NCBI GenBank assembly: GCA_024516035.1 | Contig: CM044958.1 | Coordinates: 5,846,574-5,910,573 of the forward strand | Length of the DNA stretch: 64,000 bases | Direction: 5' to 3' | Origin: Bactericera cockerelli | Lineage: Eukaryota; Arthropoda; Insecta; Hemiptera; Triozidae | In this document: positions 50,691 through 62,042 of the stretch, piece after piece | How positions within the stretch are numbered: the stretch's first letter is position 1 | Layout: every line of letters starts with the position of its first letter | The notes under the pieces: model-generated | Seen by the model: only the letters and a program-made list of their open reading frames with translations | The model's database searches: none | What the model was told of the DNA's origin: nothing | Program-made: the position numbers and the translations under genes

Positions 50691-52964
50691 CAATCAAACA
50701 CCTGACCATTATCTGAAAACACCTAATGCCTGACGATTAGGTAGCACTGGTAGCGAATTGACGATCTGCAATACTTGCCATCCAACTCTGTTATTGAATC
50801 CTTGAGAAGTAATTCATGGGATAATCAGAATTTCGTAACATCCTTTCGCTCACTGGCTGGAATTTTTGCAACTTTCAAAAAATTGAGAGAGACAGAAAAA
50901 AAGTTTGCATCTTCTTCGCGGCGATTACCACAGGTTCATGTTGTTTGATTTTACTCAGAGTTTCTCACGATTGGATCAGTGAGAGAAAAAGAGAGAGAGA
51001 GAGAGAGAGAGAGAAAGAGTGTTATAAATAAAATGTATCGTTAGTGAGGGCTTTTAGCTTGTCAGTTTTCTTAGTTCAAATGGTGTGATATATTTATTTG
51101 TATGAGATTTATCTAGTGGTACATACAGACGCGGTTACTCCAATGCTCTAGTGCAGTCTCATAATTCCTCGTGACAGATTGATTTGTGGTATCATGCAAG
51201 AGAATGACTGAAGATCTACATGTATTGCCCTAATATGACTGTTTGAAACAGTCTAGAAAGCAAATTAAGCCCTCATAAGATCTGAGTAAAAAAGATAACA
51301 AATTTACATAAAAAAAAGCTTCTGGGTAGGCAAGGTTGAACAAGCTATAGAGGTGTAAAATCATATTGCTCTTCACACATACTGCGCAATGTATATCAGG
51401 ACTTGAATTACACAAGAAATTCCTCTAAAAATCAAAAGATTGGCAGTCGCAATCACGATAACCTGTGGGTCTCATGGAACCGCAACCTCTACCAGCGTTC
51501 ACAAGACCCTCCTGTGGCGTTAACAACCGCGATGGACGAATCAAGTGACACTGTAAACCAAGTCCTAAATAAATTTCAGAAATAAAACGCTAGGTAAAGT
51601 CCTCTACCACCCAACCGTTTGCTGACAGATCGTGCAGAAATCTTCTTCTGTTTGTTCGTTCACAGCAACTTTATCCTGCACATCTCGGCGCTATAAATCG
51701 TCGTAATAGAAGAGTTAGGGGAAGATATGTAGGTCAGGCTCGGAGAACTCTTGGAGCGTGGGAACCACATTGGTGATAGTAAATATTGATCAGGATCGTC
51801 ATTAGTATCTCTCTAGTCTCCCAGCCAGCTATCCTGCGGTCGTGGGGATCCAACCCGTTTATGAGCTTGTTTTTAACCTTTGTGTACAGAACAAGATGAT
51901 TAAATCTGTTCTGCAGCAAGTGGAGTGTTCGTTGATTTCATAATGTTTTGAACAAGTAGAAATGTAAGTATATTACATGTTAACTTCATAACTATTTAAT
52001 AGTTAGAACTAGATGTAACATTGGCAAGATTAAGTACCTACATTTTTTTAGTAAAAAAATAGTTATTTAAAAGGACCTTCCTTGTGGATGTTTGATACAG
52101 CATTTTTTCTATCCAGACTCCCAAGTCTTCTATTTCGTCTAATTTTCCCATGCTTGTCATGTCCTATGTACATTACCATCATTACAATGGAGACATTTGA
52201 CTCTAATTGCATCAGCAAGTTAGATATTTTTCAAGGGAGGAGTTGGTATTGTTTGACTATTCTTGCTACCAAATACCGGAGTTCCTTGAAAGTTAGATAT
52301 TCTTTGCATTAACAAAAAATCCTTTTGAATTCACACGGTATGCTTTGTAACCTATTAATCATCTGCATATCCTTCATTCTTTGTCTTCAAATTATTTTCC
52401 AAAATACCTTCCCAGATCTTTAGTATGTTTGCTAAGTTCTTTTCCAAGTGCATCTTCTATGCTCACTTTCAATATCTCCATAATGTATCTACATGCACAT
52501 TTTTAATCATTACCATTCGAAAGGTACCTCCTTGCTGTTTGTATTATTGTTCCTTTTAGTGTTCATTAGTTTTCGTTGCAAAGATGTGTTGTTCTCAATC
52601 TGCAACATCTTCTTCGTGTATCTCCAATGCTTTCATTTGCTCCACGAGTTGTGTGTTCGCAATTGTATAATTAAAATCCGCGATGGAAGATTCTGCAGTG
52701 AATGTGATAATGTAATGTTGCAAAATCCTCCTCACATCTTCTTTTTATCTTAACACTAGTCGTTCACCAGTCTTGTGGATTTTAGAATGATGAAAGAAAG
52801 AAGAAAGAAAAAAAAAAACAAATACTTTTGGACTTCAATTATTTTTGGTTACCGAACTTTTGGTAAAGTCTCTTTCACATTGAGGTTACGCGATTGTTTA
52901 GTTTTTTTACTTAACCATTTCATTCTGAGAATTTACGCAATGAGTTGATTACGAAATATTATGC

Positions 52965-52969
<5 letters not shown>

Positions 52970-53018
<49 letters not shown>

Positions 53019-53263
53019 GGGTTTAACGTCGCTTTCAACTGCCATGGTCATATCACGACGGGGGTTTTACCCTCCATTCGCAGGAAACTCACAAACCTGC
53101 TACTCACATTGACCTCACCCAGCCTGAGTGGGGCCGGGAAAAGCCAGCGTCACGAGAATTAGAATTTGAATGGTCACCCATCCAAGTCTTAACCTCGCTG
53201 GATGTCGCTTAACTTCGGTGTTCTGAAGGGAACCGGTGTATTCAACATGCCATCGACGCTGGC
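52970..53263 (-). mobile_element. 5S-headed SINE family S1, youngest copy, 13-bp TSD and 48-nt tail
   Basis: TATTATGCCCATT at 52957-52969 is repeated exactly at 53264-53276. On the minus strand the element starts at 53263 with GCCAGCGTC and the head closes with GACGCTGGC after 121 nt, so the two head ends pair over nine bases like 5S helix I. AAGTTAAGCGACATCC and GACTTGGATGGGTGACC correspond to 5S internal control boxes A and C. The core, tail and an uninterrupted A-tail of about 48 follow. It sits antisense in intron 1 of the neuralized-like gene. Confidence 0.97.
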
Positions 53264-54519
53264 TATTATGCCCATTAATTTTACGCATTGCGTAATCTGA
53301 AATTTTAGCTTAGACCGAAAACCCATGTATGCGTTCAATTCATTTAAACTTTAGAACAACAGAGTGTACCGGAAATTGCCAGATGAAAGATAAGAGAGAA
53401 CAGTGATGAAGAAAGAACCAAATATATAAAATAATTATGATTCTACCGGAAATCCGAATAATGAAAATAAAAAATGGGATAAGGAAAGAAAAAGAAATAG
53501 GTAAAATCTTTTAAAGAACACCTTTAAACCCCTGTACAAGAGCATATTGTGTGTTTCAGAGATTTCAGAGTTCTCAAGGACCAACTGATACCACGCGAAC
53601 CTTATGTCTGTGCCATATGGCTCACTAGGTTTTTGAGGTTTGAATCCATGTTCAAAACATACTTTATCTATGTTAAAAAAAAACTCAGTTCTTCACTTAT
53701 TGTCTCTATAATTGATGGTAACTATTGACACAAGAAATTTGAAAGTTACCGCTTCTGTTCTCTTCGAACCCTTAAAATTTCAGATACACTAGTTTTCTTC
53801 ATATAACTTCAATTGCTCTTAAATACATGCAAGAATGTTCTTAATGCTACATAGCGAGTGCTATCCGTGTATTCCCATGTTGTAGAATAGGTTCCAATAC
53901 AATCCTTGTTACCATAACACATACACACACCTCGACTCTTCTGAACAGTGAACTCACTACACAGAAACGCAGAGAAACTCATCACAATATAGAAATCCGT
54001 GCACGAATTAATCCACGTCCGGTCTCCTTATCCGGTTTCGAATGGATTCTGTAAAAAAAACTCATCGACTGAAAGAGTTGAACAATGCCTGAACAAGGAT
54101 GAACCTGCTAATGGTCCCAGGCAGACAACAGACCACTGGACCAAATCATGACTATATGCAGTGGGAGGGAAAATGGGCTCTGGATTTATTAGGATCAGAT
54201 GTGAGGCCCTCTCAAAGACTGAAAGGTTAATACAGAGTTTACCTTGCGAGATGTTGGAGTGGTTTTCGGATTTTCAGAAAGGGTCTGTTGAATAAACTAT
54301 GGAAACTTGGTCAGAATGATAGATCAGTTTTTACACTGTGTTGTGTGAATAACAGCAAATTTATGTATTTCTACTTACATAATATACTCGTACATTGATA
54401 TTGATCCATCGAACATCCACCATTACACTAAAAGAAATATATTGATCCAATATATATTGAGAATTAATTGTAAAAAGTCAGAGTGAGATGTATTGCGCTA
54501 GCAAGATTATTAAATAACT

Positions 54520-54613
54520 CAATTGACCTCAGGTCATAAAGTACAATGTCTGAATTAACCTCAAGTCATAAAGAACGATCTTAAAATCAACGTCAAGCCA
54601 TAAAGAACGAGAT
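54520..54613 (+). repeat. Three imperfect 33-38 bp tandem units
   Basis: GACCTCAGGTCATAAAGTAC, AACCTCAAGTCATAAAGAAC and AACGTCAAGCCATAAAGAAC are evenly spaced. Confidence 0.75.
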
Positions 54614-57600
54614 CATTACTGTCTGAGATGTGCTGATAGAGACGCTAAACTTGTTCTGAGGAATACTCGCAAATTATAATGCCTTGGTGAGTCATACTGC
54701 AAATACTCACAACATCACAAGCTATTCATAGCGCCCAGACAATGTAGATGGACAGATAGTGTCATGAACTCGGAAAAACCACCCACAAATGTTCAAAGAA
54801 ATAGAAAGTCCAAACAGCAAAACGGAAAGACCAAATAGTTATGAATGAAGCAAGGCAAACAAAAAGAATACCAAGAACCGCACATTCTGAATGGAAGACT
54901 ATGAAAGGAGCAATTCAAACCACAGCCGCGCTCTTCTGAAAGAACATGACAGAGTAACGCACCTGAATGAAATCAAGAACAAATGAAAGAACATGAAAGA
55001 GTAATTCACAACAAAGCGAGATCTGAACAACTGATAGTAGGCGAAGACGAAATGAATGACCCAAGCAATGTGCTCGTCAAGAAAACATGAAGACGTTTCA
55101 AAATTAACATTCAAGACGCGTTCGAACTTAAATTAGTTTAACCAGAAAGAATTTTTGTGTTATAACAGACTAGGAAGATACTGTTGGACTATTGCTAGCA
55201 CTGCTGTGGTGTATGCTTTGTGGCTGTGAATAACCTCCGAATAGGTGAGTATGTGTGTGCGATGATGAATTCGTATGAAAGCTGTATCAGAAAGAGGGAA
55301 ATGAAGAAAAATAATACAAGTCTCTCGAGAGAAACTAAAATAGAAAGACCACCTTTTTGGTGATATTTTGTGTCGATAGGTAGGCCATCAGCCTGGAAAT
55401 TGAGTAAATGAATAAATGTCGTGAATGGAATTGATGGGTACTATCTCAAGTGTACACCACACTTATGAAATTAGAAACGGGCAAAGGTATCTACAAGTAT
55501 GTTGCATTAGTAGACACACAATATTGTTTTTTAAATTTTGATGCATTAAAAATTTCAATTACATGAGGCAGTAAAAACAAAATTGAGATAACAGACTGGA
55601 ACTGAATTTGTAATCTAAACCAGATTGTTCCATATATCATACCCCAGATATGTAACCAGAAGCCCATGGGAAACTATTCACTGTATTCAGTCATATACTT
55701 CAGTCTAGCAACAGTAGCAACTCCCAGGATACTCCTGTTGTACTAAAACTACGAAACAATAGGTAAATGTTCGGAGGTACGGCCTAGAATTATGACCAAT
55801 AACAGTTATTGGCGAACACTCGGCCAATGGACACATATCATTACCAATATAGGCCAGTCTAATAATGGTTCTAATTCTTCTAATTAATGGAAACATAAAC
55901 CTAGCATTGTAAGATGTAAATAAGCCATTAATTTGTGAGTTATGAATGTTGAACTATATTTGTGGATAACATTTCATCACTATGTTTTGTAATTTGTACG
56001 TCGCGTTCATTGGGTGGTGCAACTGCGAACCTAATAACCAACTAACCTCGCAATATTAGTCAAACATGAACTCAACCTGAAACATTAGAAAGTCAAACAC
56101 AATTAGAGGACCACGGAAATTTCCTTGTCCTAATGAACTTAGTTATAACTACATTACTATGCATACCATCTTGGAGGTCCTTAATGACATGTCTGAACGT
56201 GAGAGCTGTGGGAAACACATTTGTCATCACTGTAGTGGCTGGCTACCAAAATAAAGTGCTTAACTAACTATGACTAATTGCTGGTGTAATGACGATACTA
56301 TCTTTATGAATGGACTGTGAAAAATACTCCTGAAACTACTTTCTAAAACTGGTTCTGAGTTCCGCACACTGGCAAAAAAATTGTGGTATTAGGATATAAT
56401 ATTATTTTGTTTCTCTTCAAATTTTTCATTTTTTTTCAGTTTTTTTTTCTCAAAAATCCATTATTTATTTTTTCAGATAAGATTTTTCCCTCGATTCTTT
56501 TAATTTTATCAACACAATTTATTTCAAGACTCTGATGTCGTTGATACATTGTTCCAATAGTTCCCCACTTTTCTCCATTTTATTAATTCTTCAGATGCTA
56601 CTTTTTCATATCACCCCCGGGTGATCAGTTGCAAAGAAATTATCGAAGGACGAATTATAAAGAGGGGTTTCTTTGAGCGCAAGGGTAGAAGGGAAGCTGG
56701 CCCGTTACTTCCCGGGATGTAAGGGGGTCCCGTGGGAACACCATCTGTCCTATACTGCGCTGATGAGACCTTGGATTGTACAATAACTATACTCGCACAT
56801 ATCGTGTACATAGATACATATAAACATACATAACATAGTTCATACTATATATCTCAGTAAAAAAATAAAATATGTATGAAAAGTTTCCAAGGCTAATATT
56901 TAAAAGGCAATGAAAAATTAAATGGATCAGAGATTTTGGAAAGCTAGTTATTTCCTTTTAAGGAGGAGAATATATTTTCCCCCCCTCTTTCTAAATACAA
57001 CAAAATGTGCTTTGAAATCCTACTTGGATTTTCTATTTGAATTTGAAGTTCAAGTACGTATATTCGAAATTGTATTTTTAATAATTCTTTAGAAACGGAG
57101 CTTAATATTTTTTACAGAAGCACGAGTTCTCCCACAGATCCGAAGGTTATGGTGCTAGGTGAGTGAGTAAGTTATCAAATTTTCTACTACATATAAGCAG
57201 TTCAGTCTAAAGAATCGTCGACAATAGTCAACATATTTCAGACATTGTACTTCACTATTCAAGTTCCCCAGGTTATTACCCCATAAGAATCACTTTATCA
57301 CCTGTATTCTCATTGACTATCTATGGTATATATCCCAGGATATCTCGTAATGCCAGGAAAACCGCAAGAATTGTTTGTGGGATACGGTCAAGGAATATCA
57401 TGTGGATGACATCGACGGAAACTATGATGCCTGAGGCAATAACCTCTTACTCATTGTTTTAGTTCTGACTCAATCGGTATTCTGGCGTAACATCCTAGGA
57501 ATAGCTGTTACCAAGACTGTTGGTAATGTATTGGTTAGGGTACCTAGCAATGGTAAAACAGTTTGATTTTCATTGTTTACCTGGTTGGTTATGCTTTAGT

Positions 57601-59124
57601 TGCCTAGCAATAGTTACACTGTTTTAGATTGGATATCAATTGCAGGAGCTACTTATTTGGTTACTGGCTATTTTGTTATCAATCATATTCATTATAATCT
57701 AACTTTTGCTTATTCTAATATTCTGCGGTTTCTAATAATCACAAATCCTGTGGTCATGGGCGTAGGTCATTAGTCTTACAGTTTGGAGACCCAGGGTTCA
57801 CACGAATGACCTCTTGCAGCACGCTTCTCAGGCCTGCTATTTCTATTTTGATTTGGATAGTTCTGTTGACCTCTGTTTCAATTTCCATTCCGATGTTTGA
57901 TTTCAATTGATTTGGATTTGTCTATCAATCATTGGTTTCTGCTCTACCATATCGAGCTGTGGTCGATTTTTAACGAGTAGGCGAGTCTTGGGACAATTGA
58001 TTAAATATGGAAAGGGGTTTACCGCAATAATTATTATGTACGAGTATGTCTTGTTGGGTTATAATTTTACCATGTTCGATGTACTGTATAATAGTATATT
58101 CTTTAACGAATACAATCTATTTATGAGTATGTTTACTAATGGCATTTGATTGAGTCTTTTGACATTTGCTCTTTCTAAGATTACAAGATCTTCGGCGGTC
58201 CTAATAAGAGTTAGGGCTTAAATGGCAGCTATTTATGTCTTATTATATTGAACTGACAAATCAGTGTGATTTTTGCCTTGGCCTGAAAGTACTCAGACTA
58301 AGTCAATAAGTCCCGATCATAACATGTGCACACTCGTATATTACCTATATGGTACTTCAGTTTATATTATGGTTTGTAAGGGTTCGTAAAAGTAGTAAAA
58401 GTCTTCCATACGCTTATGAGTGTGAGTGCATTGCCTGAACATAATTGTTTCTGAGATTTCATTTGCTTGTTCGCCAACTAGACTTTTTCTGCTATCAATC
58501 ATAATTTATATTTTAAAATTCTCGTCTACATCGCTAACTGTCCGGAATATTGTCTCATTACTTTTACCAGTTGTACCTACTCGTTGGAATCGAATATTTT
58601 GTTGACAAACACGTAAGGTTTATTGATTTCTCTGACATGATGTGAGCCCCGAACGTTACATAAAGTTGATAGTAATCAATGGAACGTAATTAGTGAATCT
58701 GTCAACAGGGTGGTGGAGGTGTTAACAAGTCTTGATATTGTATCGTTGTCTCCAGTTCTCATCTTTTGCTAGCAATTAATTTATCTAATAGTCTTGTTGT
58801 TCTATTTTTTTTTTTTATTATTAATTATGATCAAACGCAACTTGATATTGTTGCAATAATTTATTTTATGAACTTATCTTCTTTAAATAAGTAACGAGGT
58901 TGTTTAATTTTAAAACCACAAACGCTCTGTAACCTTTCTTGTAACAGTCATAACAATGTCTCCTTCAAGTATGTTTGCAACAGTTCTAAATCTTGTGCCA
59001 CCACCCGGTATGTTCAAGTCATCAATCCGAAGCTTCAGTACAATCGATATATTTTACGATTTCAGTCTTAGATTTCATTTTATTGGTTTGCTTAATTAAT
59101 CGGAGACCATCGTTGGTTCGATGT

Positions 59125-59148
59125 GTTCAACTTTCATCTCAGGTAAGA
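59125..59148 (+). promoter_or_regulatory. Candidate recursive splice site in neuralized intron 1
   Basis: A pyrimidine-rich TTCAACTTTCATCTCAG is joined directly to GTAAGA (GT at 59143-59144), the zero-exon arrangement of intronic ratchet points. It lies 2.3 kb before exon 2 on the gene's strand. Confidence 0.35.
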
Positions 59149-59407
59149 TGTAATTGCTGCTACACACCTGTCCTATCTCGTTTGGTGGGAAAATTTCCTA
59201 CCGGTAACTAATTATGAGTCATGAGACGTTTCTAAATGTACTCATTGTAAGTTCTTCACTGTTTTAAGGTTGTTGTTGTTTTTTGGTGGCAAAGTGATCG
59301 AAAATGGCGCGCAAATTTTAACCGTCAATTTTTGTACCAGTTCCCCAGTTCTGGGTGTTGTATTTTGTTTATTTATTATAGCTGTTTAAACATTAATAAA
59401 TATAGTT

Positions 59408-59468
59408 ATAAAAACACTCTTTAGTAGAAGAAAACCACCTGGCGAGGTTGATGCTCAAAGCACGTCAT
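59408..59468 (-). mobile_element. SINE family S3, tail fragment
   Basis: ACACTCTTTAGTAGAAGAAA, ACCACCTGGCGAGGTTGATG and CTCAAAGCA are the reversed S3 end. Confidence 0.75.
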
Positions 59469-59967
59469 AGTGATTGTCAATATGGATTTATTAAATGCCT
59501 TATTAAAAACTTTATCTCGAAAGAAAATGAGATGTTGGAAATGGTGTGAATTTCTGTTGTTTTTATCAATGCGAAAAAAAACTTTACAAAAACTCGAAAA
59601 GAACAATATATTAGAACTCTATAATATCATTTATAATTATACCTAGCACTTTACATCATCTTAAAGGTAAATTACCTTCAGACGTTCAACATTAAATGTT
59701 GAAAAACTTAATATTTCCGTTACATGAAAGACAAGAAGATATCATGGCGGATAACCGTCAATTCGAGTCCCTTCAATGTAGACAGTAGAACAGGAATTCA
59801 AACTGAGGGGTCGTAACGGACTTCTTCATAAAGAAGAAATCATAGGAAATGATCGTTACAGGTAGTGGCGGCATGTGTAATTGTGAGAATTTGAGTTTTT
59901 TTTTTCTGTTTTCGAACAGTTGACCTAAGTAAATTTTCTCATTAATAACAGTTAGAATAGTGGTTTT

Positions 59968-60030
59968 GACCGACCTTAGTAGCTTGATTGATTAGCCGGT
60001 GAACTCATAACCTGGAGATCGATTTGAAAA
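59968..60030 (+). mobile_element. SINE family S4, decayed head
   Basis: GACCGACCTTAGTAGCTTGA, GTGAACTCATAACCTGGAG and ATCGATTTGAAA follow the S4 head with substitutions and then break off. Confidence 0.65.
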
Positions 60031-60897
60031 TAATGTGTAGGCATAATCCCAATCTCAGCTACCCACACAATCATTGAGTTTTTCAAAATTACTCAAAGCT
60101 TTCTTACCCGTTTAAAAATCTATTTGAAATGAGATCCCCTTGTACCTTGCACCTTTTGACAATGACAAATCTTTTTTACTCTATTATTTTCCTTCTTGGT
60201 ATAAAAAATGCGAAAGGCTTTTGAACTTTGAAAGTCTTCTGATACACGTGTACTCTTCAATGACCTAGTAAAAAGTTTTTCCAAGTAACAAGTTTTAGAA
60301 GAAAAAAAAAATTCTGAATTGTATCTGTTCTTTTTATGAGAAAGAAAATTATTTTACTTCTCATTTTCCTTTCATTAAAAATAATAATGATGGTGTGATT
60401 TTATGCTGAAATATTTTTTAAGTGATAAACACAAATATGATAACCAACATGATGTCATAATAAAAGAACCTCAGGTGGTGTTAAATTTCCGTGGATGTAT
60501 TAGGTACCCATAGGAAGTATCAATGCTCATAGGAAGTATCAGGTACCCACTCATCATACTTGGGTATTATCGATATTGGAATTATAAATACACTCAAATG
60601 TTTACCTGTTGTACTTTGTGAAAGCATATTGAGATTTAAGAGTTTTGTATGAATTGCAATTCTTTGCTTATTTTCATGAAAAGGTTTATAGGAAACGGAG
60701 TGCTATTTAAAAAAAAGTATGTCAAACGTTTGAAAATTCTGCTTGCTGATTGGCCTGGTTGTTCTATGCAACAATTATTATTCAGCATTTAGCAATAAAT
60801 TGGTATTGAAATACCTTCTCTCTCTCTTCAAAGACCCCCCCCCCTCCCGTTATTGATCCCTGTGAAAAGTCATATTTACCTTCCTATTTTGGTAATT

Positions 60898-60945
60898 TTT
60901 ACTTTCCTTATCCTATAATAGAAAGGAAAGTACTGAAATCACATA
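60898..60945 (+). repeat. Start fragment of the 39087-type repeat
   Basis: TTTTTACTTTCCTTATCC and GAAAGGAAAGTACTG reproduce the hairpin start, with two extra bases. Confidence 0.6.
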
Positions 60946-61144
60946 AAAATTTCGATAGTCATTCTTTTTTTTATGAACATTTATTTAAAGAGAGGTCTAT
61001 AACAATCGAAGTCCTTGCCCTTCTAACTATAAAAAAGGGAATTTTGTAAAGCGATATTATTAGTGACAAACCAAAGTTGGTTGAAAATCACATTATTTCT
61101 AAAAGGATAACAATAGTCATCTTTATGTCCGTGTCATTCCAATA

Positions 61145-61439
61145 ATTTCTATACTAACTATTCGCCCTCTTGATTCAGCACACAATGTAATTCATTTCAA
61201 ATACTAACAATCTCGCCCCCTCTCTGATTTCAGCACCACAATGTAATTCCTAATTTCAAATACTAACAATCTCGCCCCCCTCTCTGATTTCAGCACCACA
61301 ATGTAATTCCCAATTTCAAATACTAACAATCTCGCCCCCTCTCTGATTTCAGCACACCACGATCCAATACAACAATCTCCCCCTCTCATGATACACAGTA
61401 ATTCCATATACTACAATCTCGCCCCCTCTCTGATTTCAG
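61145..61439 (+). repeat. Tandemly repeated 3' splice-site region before neuralized exon 2
   Basis: Units of about 60 bases (AAATACTAACAATCTCGCCC, CCTCTCTGATTTCAG, CACCACAATGTAATTCC) repeat with acceptor AGs at 61177-61178, 61232-61233, 61292-61293, 61351-61352, a degraded one near 61396, and 61438-61439. TACTAAC, a strong branch-point-like word, is present in most units. The last unit leads into the exon. Spacing is 55, 60, 59, 45 and 42 bases. Confidence 0.85.
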
Positions 61440-61603
61440 CACCCCGCACGGATCCAACTCGGGCACCAACAATCTACCTCCCTCTACTTCCATCAGTCAC
61501 GGTGAAAATGTCCGCGTGTCACGTGACGGCACGGTTGCCAAACGATAGAAGCTTCTGCAAGGGGGTCGCCTTCAGTTCCCGGCCCGTCAAGATTAATGAA
61601 AAG
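61440..61603 (+). CDS. neur: neuralized-like gene, exon 2, start of NHR1 domain (frame disturbed)
   Basis: Frame 61441 reads TPHGSNSGTNNLPP, then HGENVRVSRDGTVAKR, then a TAG at 61546. One base-frame over, RSFCKGVAFSSRPVKINEK continues to the donor AAG then GTAAGG (GT at 61604). Together these parallel the fly Neuralized NHR1 start (NNLPPLQFHSVHGDN, IRISRDG, ESFC-ITFSARPVRINE). NHR1 is the Notch-ligand-binding module. Between LPP and HGEN the expected LxFHxV is read as STSIS, while the neighbouring frame gives LYFHQ, so a small indel pair is likely there as well. Joining to exon 1 is also off by one base. The family call is strong. Whether the indels are assembly errors or a damaged allele is open. 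The rest of NHR1, NHR2 and the RING finger lie beyond the window. Confidence 0.8.
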
Positions 61604-61612
61604 GTAAGGATT

Positions 61613-61759
61613 ACCGACCTCAGTAGCTTGATCGATAAGGCAGCGGAATTGTAACCTGGAGGTCGGTGGTTCAAGTCCCGGTTTCAGCGTATATGTAGTA
61701 AAGCGAGTTTGAGTAGTTGTGATATCACGATAGTGATTAACACAAATATGATAACTTTT
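61613..61759 (+). mobile_element. SINE family S4 inserted at the neuralized exon 2 splice donor, 14-bp TSD
   Basis: AAAAGGTAAGGATT at 61599-61612 is repeated exactly at 61760-61773. The SINE is complete: ACCGACCTCAGTAGCTTGAT, GGTGGTTCAAGTCCCGG, GTGATTAACACAAATATG. The duplicated target contains the donor AAG-GTAAGG, so one donor stays at the exon edge and a second lies after the SINE (GT 61765). Confidence 0.95.
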
Positions 61760-61869
61760 AAAAGGTAAGGATTTTTTTTTAAACATCAAAAATTTAAAAA
61801 AAAAAAAAAAAAAAAAACATTAAAAAAAGGAAATTGCTTCCTCCACTCTTCAAATGAGATCGAACTCTA

Positions 61870-62042
61870 CTGACTTTGCATACACTTTGCAACCTCACTT
61901 TTTATTTCAAATTGAGGGAAAACGTATACACAAGAAAATGTCCTCGGTAGATTCCCTTGACTTTGCCACACTTTGCAACCTTACTTTTTATTTCAAATTT
62001 GAGGGAAAGCGTAGCACAAGAAAATGTCCTCGGTAGATTCCC
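61870..62042 (+). repeat. Tandem duplication of about 88 bp
   Basis: GACTTTGCATACACTTTGCA and GACTTTGCCACACTTTGCAA start two units that share TTTTTATTTCAAATT, GAGGGAAA-CGTA and CACAAGAAAATGTCCTCGG to TAGATTCCC. Confidence 0.9.

Larger units (their letters stand above)
47842..61439 (+). other. Large intron 1 of the neuralized-like gene
   Basis: It runs from the GT donor at 47842 to the acceptor AG at 61438-61439, 13.6 kb. Compared with the first 46 kb it contains few recognisable transposons: S1 SINEs at 50356 and 52970, a MITE-like piece at 50559, SINE scraps at 59408 and 59968, and a repeat scrap at 60898. Large introns with regulatory content are common in developmental regulators. Candidate sites are listed separately. 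A somewhat GC-rich patch lies at 56620-56770 and a (GA)n at 50985-51015. Confidence 0.55.

Noticed and set aside
53143..53263. A 5S rRNA gene
   Set aside because: The 5S-like part is diverged, flanked by a TSD and joined to a SINE tail with poly(A).
54899..55114. Minus-strand frame MNVNFETSSCFLDEH
   Set aside because: It mirrors an A-rich stretch with repeated TGAAAGAACATGAAAGAG words; no other support.
56611..56811. GC-rich minus-strand frame in neuralized intron 1
   Set aside because: Wrong strand for the gene, no splice support; kept only as a GC-rich patch.
61145..61439. CRISPR-like or satellite array
   Set aside because: The units are direct neighbours without spacers and end precisely at an exon, so duplicated splice-acceptor sequence explains them better.
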